From JADKHR01 sp041917295 (GTDB lineage Bacteria > Elusimicrobiota > Elusimicrobia > FEN-1173), in the NCBI GenBank assembly GCA_041917295.1, contig JAYRXX010000038.1, positions 41,603 through 105,602 of the forward strand: DNA of 64,000 nt, given 5' to 3'. Position 1 is the stretch's first letter, and each line of letters starts with the position of its first letter. Of this stretch, positions 1-7,941 are shown one piece after another. Made by a program: the position numbers and the translations under genes. The notes below the pieces were generated by a model. It was given only the letters and a program-made list of their open reading frames with translations, made no database searches and was not told the origin of the DNA.

Positions 1-299
1 TGATAGGCAAAAAGGACCTGGCTAAAAAAGTAAACCCCCGCCAAAACCCCGGCCTGTTTTCCCAATTTTTTCATACAACCAATATACACCATCAACCCGA
101 AAGAAACCCCATAGAAGTTGTAACAATGTTGTAAACGAAAAAACGCGATTTCCAAATTTTTGAACCAGGGTGCAAAAAGTTTGCGTCTTTTTTATACCGG
201 AGTACAAAATTCGGGATGGGCCGGGAGCATCTTATTAACCGTCTCATAATTGTAAGGAAGGGAATATTTACGTTCCCCCAAAAATGGGGGAGGAAGTCT
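1..299. other. Left-edge intergenic stretch
   Basis: No convincing gene is visible. A 61-codon open frame on the minus strand (22-207) has no recognisable domain and an unusual Phe/Gly-rich composition, so I leave it out. A short hairpin (CCCCC, six-base loop, GGGGG) lies near 275-290, just downstream of the minus-strand gene that ends at 300. It has no T-run behind it, so it is at best a weak transcription end. Confidence 0.5.
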
Positions 300-3200
300 T
301 TACTGGGTTGCGGGGTCTAAGCCGAGGGTGCCCACCAACGAGGCCAGGTAGGCGGGGGTTTGGACGTCCACCAACATTTTTCGAGCGTGGGCCAACTTTT
401 TTTCCACGGCCAGCCGGGGAAAATCCACCAAGGGGAACGACGCCACCGCGGTTTCCATCCGTTTGACGTGGCTCCGCCAAAGGACGATGTCTTTTTTCTG
501 TTGCGCGGCCAGCCGGGCCTTGTACCAATCGCTTTTCAACAGGTTCTCCCGGGAAAATAGGGCTCGGACCTCCGGATGATCCGGCCCTTTCCCCTCAAAA
601 TTGGATTTGGCCATGATATGGAGCAAGGCCCTTAACGGAGGACAGGCCTGGTCCACGCTTCCATCCGAAAAATAATCTTCGGCTACGTGTTTTTGCGCTT
701 CCACAATGGCTTCCACCCCTTGAACGAAGACACCCCGATCTTGAATTTCGGGCCTCAACATTTCCGGGGTAAAAACGATGTTGGGATTGTTAAACAACCG
801 ACCCAAAAATCCCCGCACGAATTTTTCCGTGATCCGATACCCCAGCCGCCCCGCGGGAACGGTCCGTCCTTCGTGGGTAAAATCGTTAACCTTTTCCAAA
901 TAGCCCTCGTTGATTAAAAAGGACGGATCCAATTCGTCCGCCGACAAACGGGCCCAAATTTCCGGCGCCAGCAAACTGATGTCGTGTTCCACTTTGATGT
1001 GCGGGCCGATGTATCCCGCCGCGGTGGAAAACCCACTGGCGCCGGTCAGAATGTACGACACGATAGCGTTGTTCAAGTCCACCACGGGGGGCATGGCGTT
1101 GAACGGGGATTTGGTCAGCGCGCCTTCCGAACCGAACCCCGTGGTGGACGGGGACTTGCCCGTCAAACTGCAAATAAAATCCATAAACAGCTCAGGCAAT
1201 TCCTGGTAATGAATGGGGTTGTAAACGCACAGCGGAGGAGCCGCAACGCCCTTTTTTGAAACCTCCGGCGGGTTGTTGCGCCGGGCCGGCAAAACCGCGT
1301 CCACAGTCCAAGGAACCGATTGGCCCCAGGGAATTTTCCGGAAAATCCGCGTGCCCATGCGCGCGATGTAGACCGAACGGGGAGCCATGAGATCCGGACG
1401 GTTCTGAAGATAGCGGGGGTTTTTGGACGGTTTTCCGTCCACCATCCGGGGCCTCGCCGACGACACCACGTATCGAGGCCGGCCATCTTCCAAGAACCGC
1501 CGAAACAGGTCTTGCACGGGCTCGGTAAACGATTCAAACGAAATCACATCGTCCGCCAACGCTTGAATGTCTTTTTTCTCCAGGGGTTCCCAGTTGGATA
1601 AAAACACGTCGTCGCCGGCCATATCGGCTTCAGCCTGTTTATCGTAACCGGGCACAATGGCGTCGTCCGGCCGTTGAAACAGCCTCGTCTCGCAGTTGGC
1701 CGGGAACTTCACGCTGAAAGACGACCCGCCCGGCCGCAACCCGCTCACCGCCTGGCGGGGTACCACCACCGATGCGGTGATGTCATCTTCCATTTGGATT
1801 TTTTCTGTCGGACAGAAGTCCTGGCGCACCCGGCAGATCCGGCGGGACCCGTCCCGTTCAAACCCCACGCGCAGATAGGTGGCTTTCAAACGGCGGCCGT
1901 CTAATTTAAGTTCGTGGCCGGGAGCGCCGTTGACGACGTCCACGCTGAAGTGGTCCCGCCACGCATCGCCCCAATCCGGTTGGTAATACCGTTTCAACAC
2001 GAACACCAAATCTTTTATATGGGCCGGGATCGACCGCAACCAGGCGTTGAACTCATCGCTGTATTCCGGACCGGGCGTGAGCAACTTGATCACCGAGCCC
2101 AGCGAACGAGACGGCCCCAGGATAGGCCGTTGGGGATGTTTGGCCATGTGGGGATCTTTGAAGCGGTCCTGGTAAGAACGATGAATGATGGCGTGAACCT
2201 GATCCATGTCTTTTTGAAAGTCCGCCACAAAAACGGGCCCCTGAACCATGGCGTCGCGAATGGACTTGGAAATTTCGGATTTCCCCCCTCCGCTCACGGT
2301 GCTGGGTTTGTGGCAGAGGGTTCCCTCGGCGGTGGTCCCGGTTAAGTGCCACCCCTGGCCGCCCACCGCCCGGGACAAAAACACCTTGTACCCATTGGGA
2401 AGAAAATGGATGTTGCGGGCCAGCAACGGGATCGCTCTTTTTTCCCCGTCCCAATCCCAGGAAACCGTTTTGGTGTTCATGTCGAACACGGCGTCTTCGG
2501 GCACGTACAGGATGTCCGAATAGAGCCGATCCACAGCGTACCCCTCGGGTTTCAGCTCAACGGCTTCGCCGTACATTTTGACAAGGTCCAGAAACGTTAA
2601 GCCGTTTTGAGGGATCAGTCGTTCTTCCTGAACAAAATTGACGCCCAAATCGTAACTTGCAAACGCGGCGGCGCCGCCGGCGTGCTCTTCTTCCGCCAAC
2701 CCATACAGGTTGGCCGCGTAGCTGATTTGGGTTTTCACTTCTTTTTTGCAATAACCGAAATAGTTGTCGGCGATCAGCGTCACCATCACGCCGCGGGAAT
2801 CCCGGGCCGTAATTTTAAACGCGCTTCCTCCGTTGTAAAGCTCTTCGGGGGCGTCCCAACACATCCCGTCGCGGATTTGCCGTGGGGATGCTTGCGACCG
2901 AGGAGGCAACCCCAGATCTTTTTTCTTCAACGTCACCAGATGGGGCGCCAAAATGACGCATCCGGTGTGCCCCGTCCAGCCGTCGGGGTCCAAGGACGCG
3001 TCGTTTTCCGGGAGAGACGGATCCCCGCCGTTGCCGAAAATTCGTTCCACAAAATCCAAATTGCCCACCAAACTGCCGGGGGCGAAAAATCGGATTTCCG
3101 ACCGTTTCTCCGACCGTCGGCCCGGCACCTCCGGAACCACCAGCGGCCGCAACAACAATGAGATCCACGCTTTGGCTTTTTCCGGCTGGGAGGAGGTGAA

Positions 3201-3737
3201 CGGCAATATCTTGTGTTCTTCCGGCGGTTTCAGAGCGGCGGCCAACAAAGCGCGAAAAACGGGTTTGGGAACGGACTTCTTGTCCCAGGGAACCGCATAG
3301 CCCCCTTCCGCCACATGAAACACGCCGGCGGTGGTCCGACGATCGTTTTTGGGGTTATGCAGAATTCCCTGTTTCACCCGAAAAGTTTGGACGAATTCGG
3401 AAGAAAACAGATCCCGATCTGGAGGAAGAGAAAGAGTCCGCGCCAGGCCGGGGCGGTCCAGGGTAAACGTGAGGCCGGGAAGGCTTATTGACGGTTGCCC
3501 TCCCTCCCCTTTCGGGGACGTGTCACGAAGATAGTCGTCCAGAAAATCCTGGATGCGGCGGTCCACAGGGCACAAGTGGCCGGCCAGCAAACGGCTTTTT
3601 TCCTGATGGTTTTGAAGAAGCGGCCAGGCCACGTCGAGAAAATCGCCCGAGACGCCCCCGAAGGTCGGCAGTCCTCGGGCCGCAAGCTTTAAATTGATGT
3701 ATTGGATGAGGCTCGATTCACGGCTGTTGTCGGTCAT
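300..3737 (-). CDS. Large protein, possibly PPi-type phosphoenolpyruvate carboxykinase
   Basis: A 1145-residue soluble protein without signal peptide or membrane segments. A glycine-rich, P-loop-like stretch, STVSGGGKSEISKS, lies around residues 479-492, and a GWTGHTGC stretch around 253-260. Size and this phosphate-binding-type motif recall the PPi-dependent PEP carboxykinases (about 1150 residues), which interconvert oxaloacetate plus PPi with PEP, CO2 and phosphate. That assignment rests on my memory of family length and motif style and is tentative; otherwise this is a large conserved protein of unknown function. The start ATG has a good GAGGAG site 5 bases upstream. It lies 46 bp downstream of the SulP gene on the same strand and could be co-transcribed. 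Confidence 0.45.
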   Translation of the reverse strand: MTDNSRESSLIQYINLKLAARGLPTFGGVSGDFLDVAWPLLQNHQEKSRLLAGHLCPVDRRIQDFLDDYLRDTSPKGEGGQPSISLPGLTFTLDRPGLARTLSLPPDRDLFSSEFVQTFRVKQGILHNPKNDRRTTAGVFHVAEGGYAVPWDKKSVPKPVFRALLAAALKPPEEHKILPFTSSQPEKAKAWISLLLRPLVVPEVPGRRSEKRSEIRFFAPGSLVGNLDFVERIFGNGGDPSLPENDASLDPDGWTGHTGCVILAPHLVTLKKKDLGLPPRSQASPRQIRDGMCWDAPEELYNGGSAFKITARDSRGVMVTLIADNYFGYCKKEVKTQISYAANLYGLAEEEHAGGAAAFASYDLGVNFVQEERLIPQNGLTFLDLVKMYGEAVELKPEGYAVDRLYSDILYVPEDAVFDMNTKTVSWDWDGEKRAIPLLARNIHFLPNGYKVFLSRAVGGQGWHLTGTTAEGTLCHKPSTVSGGGKSEISKSIRDAMVQGPVFVADFQKDMDQVHAIIHRSYQDRFKDPHMAKHPQRPILGPSRSLGSVIKLLTPGPEYSDEFNAWLRSIPAHIKDLVFVLKRYYQPDWGDAWRDHFSVDVVNGAPGHELKLDGRRLKATYLRVGFERDGSRRICRVRQDFCPTEKIQMEDDITASVVVPRQAVSGLRPGGSSFSVKFPANCETRLFQRPDDAIVPGYDKQAEADMAGDDVFLSNWEPLEKKDIQALADDVISFESFTEPVQDLFRRFLEDGRPRYVVSSARPRMVDGKPSKNPRYLQNRPDLMAPRSVYIARMGTRIFRKIPWGQSVPWTVDAVLPARRNNPPEVSKKGVAAPPLCVYNPIHYQELPELFMDFICSLTGKSPSTTGFGSEGALTKSPFNAMPPVVDLNNAIVSYILTGASGFSTAAGYIGPHIKVEHDISLLAPEIWARLSADELDPSFLINEGYLEKVNDFTHEGRTVPAGRLGYRITEKFVRGFLGRLFNNPNIVFTPEMLRPEIQDRGVFVQGVEAIVEAQKHVAEDYFSDGSVDQACPPLRALLHIMAKSNFEGKGPDHPEVRALFSRENLLKSDWYKARLAAQQKKDIVLWRSHVKRMETAVASFPLVDFPRLAVEKKLAHARKMLVDVQTPAYLASLVGTLGLDPATQ

Positions 3738-3783
3738 TATGTCTCCTCGAACCCCTTATCGGCAAATACCCGAAAAAATGAAG

Positions 3784-5505
3784 CTATTTGATAAGAGCCA
3801 AAGCCTCTCCAATCGTTTGACAACACACAACCGGCTTGCCCTCGCCTACCAAACCCGCTTGGCGAAGAAGTCGAAGGGGTTGAACCCCGGCGCCCACCAA
3901 CACCACCCGGCGCCTCGATCGCAACAGATCCATCAACGCGCTTTCAAGGCCCACCAACGCCGTGGCGTCCAGATGGGACACATCGTCCATCAGTAAAATC
4001 ACGGCCCGCGAATTTTGGCCAATGGCCCGCAAGGACCCCAAGGCATTTTCCACCGCGCCAAAAAAGAGCGGCCCAGAAATTTCATACACAAAAACGTCTT
4101 TGGGAACCGACGCCCCGAGCGGGGTGTGATCATGGTGAACCGCTCGGCCTCGGGTGTGACCCGCCATACGGCGCAAAAAGAGCAACGCGGCCAACACGAT
4201 CCCCACCGACACGCCGATGACCATATCAAACACCACCGTTAACGTAAAACACACGAACAAAACCAAAATGTCGCTTTTGGGCGCCACCCGCACCAGTTGC
4301 CGAACCCGGCGGATTTCCGACATATGGTAAGCCACCACCAACAACAACGCCGCCAGGGCCGACATGGGGATCTTGGAAATAACGGGCCCCAAAAACAGGA
4401 GGGCGAACAAGATGAACACCGCGTGGATCATGGCGGCAATGGGAGAGCGAGCACCGGCTTTGACGTTGACGGCGGTCCGGGCGAACGCGCCCGTGGCGGG
4501 AATACCTCCGAAGAGAGCGCCCAGCATGTTGCCTTGGCCCAAAGCCACCAACTCCGCGTCCGGATCGTGGCGGGTGCGGGTCATTCCGTCGGCCACCACG
4601 GCGGACAACAAACTTTCGATGGCGCCCAACAGGGCGATGGCCATGGCCGCCGGGATGAGACTTTCGATGTATCGAATTCCAATCACGGGCGCAACACCGT
4701 CGGGGCCGGCCCACAGCCAGGGCCAGCGAAACGGCGGAGGCCCGGCCGGAACGCCGCCTCCCGAGGGAGAAGGAAACCGGGTTTGAATGGTCTCCACGGT
4801 CAACCCCGGCCACTGTTGTTGTAGCAGGTAGACCCCCACGGTCACGATCCCCAACGCGGCCAACAGGGGCGGAATCCGCTTTGAAATTTTTGGCCAAACC
4901 ATCAACAAACCCAGCGTCACGCATCCCACCGCCACCTCGTTAAAGGAACCCGTGGCGCGGGCCGACCACAGGGCGTGCACGCGCTCAATGAAATGGTCGG
5001 GCAAGGGCCCCGGTTGAAGGCCTAAGAAATCTTTTAATTGGAGAACGGCAATGACAAGAGCGATCCCCGCGGTAAAACCCGTGGTGACCGGGTAGGGAAC
5101 AAACTGAATCACTTGACCCATCCGGGCCATCCCCATCAGGACCAGGATGGCCCCCGCCATAAAACCGGCGATCAATAAGCCCGGCAACCCGAATCGCGAG
5201 GCAATGGGTGCCAAAATAACGACGAACGCCGCGGTTGGGCCCGTCACCTGTGTTCTGGACCCCCCAAACAAAGGAACAACAAACCCGGCCACCACCGCCG
5301 TGTACAACCCCTGTTGAGGCGGCACCCCGCTGGCCACCGCCAAGGCCATGGACAACGGCAACGCCACCAAACCCACCGTCAGTCCTGCCACCAAATCCCC
5401 GCGGAAATCGGTTAATCCGTATCCTTCTTTCCACCGTTCCCGCAAGGCCTGGAACGGCCGCAACCGCACTCGTCGAAGCAATGCTTTTACCGGGATCTCA
5501 GTCAA
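3784..5505 (-). CDS. SulP-family anion (sulfate-type) transporter with STAS domain
   Basis: An inner-membrane permease of the SulP/SLC26 family. The first ~430 residues are strongly hydrophobic with multiple membrane segments and open with the typical TDFRGDLVAGLTVGLVALP stretch. The last ~130 residues form a cytoplasmic STAS domain (DVFVYEISGPLFFGAVENAL onward). The substrate could be sulfate, bicarbonate or another anion; sequence alone does not decide. I chose a TTG start at 5505, which overlaps the stop of the upstream desulfurase gene and has GGAG 10 bases before it. A longer form beginning at 5577 would add about 24 residues inside the upstream gene. It is translationally linked to a cysteine desulfurase, a suggestive but unproven sulfur connection. 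Confidence 0.85.
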   Translation of the reverse strand: MTEIPVKALLRRVRLRPFQALRERWKEGYGLTDFRGDLVAGLTVGLVALPLSMALAVASGVPPQQGLYTAVVAGFVVPLFGGSRTQVTGPTAAFVVILAPIASRFGLPGLLIAGFMAGAILVLMGMARMGQVIQFVPYPVTTGFTAGIALVIAVLQLKDFLGLQPGPLPDHFIERVHALWSARATGSFNEVAVGCVTLGLLMVWPKISKRIPPLLAALGIVTVGVYLLQQQWPGLTVETIQTRFPSPSGGGVPAGPPPFRWPWLWAGPDGVAPVIGIRYIESLIPAAMAIALLGAIESLLSAVVADGMTRTRHDPDAELVALGQGNMLGALFGGIPATGAFARTAVNVKAGARSPIAAMIHAVFILFALLFLGPVISKIPMSALAALLLVVAYHMSEIRRVRQLVRVAPKSDILVLFVCFTLTVVFDMVIGVSVGIVLAALLFLRRMAGHTRGRAVHHDHTPLGASVPKDVFVYEISGPLFFGAVENALGSLRAIGQNSRAVILLMDDVSHLDATALVGLESALMDLLRSRRRVVLVGAGVQPLRLLRQAGLVGEGKPVVCCQTIGEALALIK

Positions 5506-6664
5506 TCGAGGAATTCTCCAACCGACGCAGGGCGGCCAAAGCGCGGTCAATGTGGGCCGAGGTAACGAACGGGCCAAAAGAAAAACGGAACGTGCCGTTG
5601 GGAAAAGTGCCGATGTGTTTGTGGGCCCAAGGCGCGCAATGGAGACCGGCCCGAACCATCACGCGGCTTTGTTCCCACAATCGCGCGGCGGTTCGGCGCG
5701 GATCTTCGTCCTTGAACCGCAACGACACCACCGCCGCCTGGTCCGCACTTCGGGCCGGCCCAAAAAACCGGATCCCGGGAAGGCCCGAGAGCCCTTCGCG
5801 AAATTGGTCCAGCAACCCCCGTTCGTGTCGACGGATCGTCTCCACCCGCCGGTCGGCAACAAACTTGATCCCTTCCCACAACCCCAACAGTCCCGGCGCG
5901 TTGTGGCTCCCCGTTTCCAAGCGGTCCGGATAAAAATCCGGTTGAATTTCCTGTTCAGAAACGCTCCCGGTTCCGCCTTGACGGTAAGGATCCAGATCGA
6001 TTTGCTTCGATAAAACCAGAGCCCCGGTTCCCAAAGGCCCCAACAAACCCTTGTGACCCGGAAAGGCCAACAAATCAATTTTCATGGCGGCCATATCGAG
6101 GGGGATCGCGCCGGCGGATTGGGCGGCGTCCACCAAGAAAGGGATCCCCTTTCGCCGGGAAAAGGCCCCCACCTCGGCCACGGGCTGAATAACCCCGGTC
6201 ACGTTGGACGCATGAACACACGCCACCAGCCGGGTCCGGGGGCGAAGAGCGGAAGACAATTTATCCAACCGAACCCGCCCGTCCGGATCCATGGGCATGA
6301 CATCGATGGCGATGCCGACACGGGCCTTGAGGGCATGAAGAGGACGCAACACCGAGTTGTGTTCAAACGGCGTAACCAACGCCCGATCGCCGCGCCGCCA
6401 GGGCAACCCATGGATGGCCACGTTCAGGGCGTCCGAACAGTTGAGGGTAAAAATCACTCGCCGGGGATCCGGTGAGTTCATGAGCCGGGCCAACGCCGAC
6501 CGACAATCCGACAGAATTTCGCCGGAGGCTTGGGCACGGGGGTACGCTCCTCGCCCGGCGCTGGCGCCTACGGTCCGTTGGTACTGGGACAGACTTCGAT
6601 CCACAGCCGGAGGTTTCGGCCACGACGTGGCCGCGTTATCAAAATACAGCTCTAAACGTTTCAT
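5498..6664 (-). CDS. Cysteine desulfurase-like aminotransferase (class V)
   Basis: A 388-residue PLP enzyme of aminotransferase class V, close to the cysteine desulfurase-like family TIGR01977. It opens with LYFDNAATSWPKP. The PLP lysine lies in FPGHKGLLGPLGTG, and a candidate catalytic cysteine in AGLHCAPWAHK near the C-terminus. It probably mobilises sulfur (or selenium) from cysteine. The genome has a separate sufS in the SUF operon, so this copy may serve another sulfur acceptor. It overlaps the upstream alcohol dehydrogenase gene by 4 bp (ATGA), and the downstream SulP gene starts within its end, so the three genes are probably translated together. Confidence 0.85.
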   Translation of the reverse strand: MKRLELYFDNAATSWPKPPAVDRSLSQYQRTVGASAGRGAYPRAQASGEILSDCRSALARLMNSPDPRRVIFTLNCSDALNVAIHGLPWRRGDRALVTPFEHNSVLRPLHALKARVGIAIDVMPMDPDGRVRLDKLSSALRPRTRLVACVHASNVTGVIQPVAEVGAFSRRKGIPFLVDAAQSAGAIPLDMAAMKIDLLAFPGHKGLLGPLGTGALVLSKQIDLDPYRQGGTGSVSEQEIQPDFYPDRLETGSHNAPGLLGLWEGIKFVADRRVETIRRHERGLLDQFREGLSGLPGIRFFGPARSADQAAVVSLRFKDEDPRRTAARLWEQSRVMVRAGLHCAPWAHKHIGTFPNGTFRFSFGPFVTSAHIDRALAALRRLENSSID

Positions 6665-7704
6665 GGCAATGTCTTCATGTCCAAAACGAATCGATACCGC
6701 ACATCCCCCCGCAGAACCCGTTCATAGGCTTCGTTCACCCGCGACACGGGAACAACTTCCACCTCGGGCAACACAGCCTCTTTGGCGCAAAAGTCCAACA
6801 TTTCTTGGGTTTCTTTGATTCCGCCGATCAACGAACCCGCCATGTTTTTCCGGGACATAATTAGAGAGAAAGGCGAAAAAGGGACGGGCTCCCCCGGTGC
6901 GCCCACGAGGATCATGGTGCCTTCCCGACGAAGAAGAGCCAAGAGCGCGTCCAAATCGTGGGGCGCGGATACCGTGTTGAGAACAAAATCGAAACGCCCT
7001 TCCCGTTTCCGCAATTCGGCTTCATCCGACGTCAGGACAAAGTCGGCCGCACCCAACGCCAGCGCGTCGGCCCGTTTGCCCGGCGACGTGCTTAAAACCG
7101 TGACCTCGGCGCCCAACGCAACGCCGAATTTGACCGCCATATGACCGAGCCCGCCCAGTCCCACCACGCCCAACCGATGGCCACGCCCCACCTTCCAATG
7201 CCTGAGCGGAGAGTAAGTGGTGATTCCCGCGCACAAAAGCGGAGCGGCTCGATCAGCGGCCAGAAAACTCGGAATACGAAGGACGTAATTTTCGTCCACC
7301 ACAATGTGGGACGAGTATCCCCCGCGTGTGTGTTCGCCGTTTTTGTCGGCGGCGTTGTAAGTGAACAGAGGGCCGTGCTCGCAGTAATTTTCATGGCCGT
7401 CTTTGCATGGCGGGCAAGACCGGCATGAATCAACAAAACACCCCACCCCCACCAGATTGCCGGGTTTGAAGCGCGACACCTCTTTCCCGATCCGGCTCAC
7501 CCTCCCGACAATTTCGTGGCCGGGAACCATGGGATAATGACCTCGGCCCCATTCGTCACGAACGGAATGGATGTCGCTGTGGCAAATACCGCAATAAAGG
7601 ATTTCGACGGCCACGTCCCGGGGGCCCGGTTCTCGCCGCTCAAAAGAGAACGGAACCAAGGGTGCCCCCGCCGACATGGCCGCGTAAGATTTAACTGGGA
7701 TCAT
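6661..7704 (-). CDS. Zinc-dependent alcohol dehydrogenase (YahK/cinnamyl-type)
   Basis: A 347-residue medium-chain dehydrogenase/reductase. The N-terminal half holds the catalytic zinc site (YCGICHSDIHSV, then GHEIVG) and a structural zinc lobe with four cysteines (SCRSCPPCKDGHENYC). The cofactor domain carries the Rossmann signature GLGGLGHMAVKF. The family reduces aldehydes to alcohols with NADPH or NADH, usually with broad substrate range. It is the first gene of a tight minus-strand chain with the desulfurase and SulP genes. The ATG start is followed by a conserved N-terminus and preceded by a TAAAAT -10-like sequence about 20 bases upstream, but no clear -35. Confidence 0.88.
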   Translation of the reverse strand: MIPVKSYAAMSAGAPLVPFSFERREPGPRDVAVEILYCGICHSDIHSVRDEWGRGHYPMVPGHEIVGRVSRIGKEVSRFKPGNLVGVGCFVDSCRSCPPCKDGHENYCEHGPLFTYNAADKNGEHTRGGYSSHIVVDENYVLRIPSFLAADRAAPLLCAGITTYSPLRHWKVGRGHRLGVVGLGGLGHMAVKFGVALGAEVTVLSTSPGKRADALALGAADFVLTSDEAELRKREGRFDFVLNTVSAPHDLDALLALLRREGTMILVGAPGEPVPFSPFSLIMSRKNMAGSLIGGIKETQEMLDFCAKEAVLPEVEVVPVSRVNEAYERVLRGDVRYRFVLDMKTLP

Positions 7705-7809
7705 GGGAGAATCTATTTTACAACACTTTAAAGCCTTCCCCCCGTCAAACCAGCATGGGGTTAGCTACAATGCAATTCAGATAAGGTTCGTCTCCCCGGC
7801 GTAGGCTGA

Positions 7810-7910
7810 CCGCGCTAGCAGGAAATGCCGCGTGGGAGCGGCCGGGGTCCAGTCCGTAATTAAGAAGCCGTTTCATACACTGGATCCCAGCTTTCGCCGG
7901 GATGACGGCC
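7810..7910. repeat. Dispersed repeat copy plus GGATCCCAGCTTTCGCC-type repeat
   Basis: The 237-bp gap between two minus-strand genes contains no gene. Bases 7810-7845 match the start of the 51-bp tandem repeat near tRNA-Gly (18256-18290) with few differences (CCGCGCTAGC..., then GCCGCGTGGGAGCGGCCG). Bases 7880-7907 hold a segment resembling a short repeat I recall as widespread between bacterial genes (TGGATCCCAGCTTTCGCCGG). Both look like mobile or REP-like intergenic sequences; function unknown. Confidence 0.55.
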
Positions 7911-7941
7911 TATCTGAACTGTATTGGGGCCAGCCGATCTT

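Noticed and set aside
22..207. 61-codon minus-strand frame
   Set aside because: Aromatic/Gly-rich, no domain, no ribosome site; probably chance.
274..290. Terminator of the 1145-aa gene
   Set aside because: Stem is only five base pairs and lacks a T-run on either strand.
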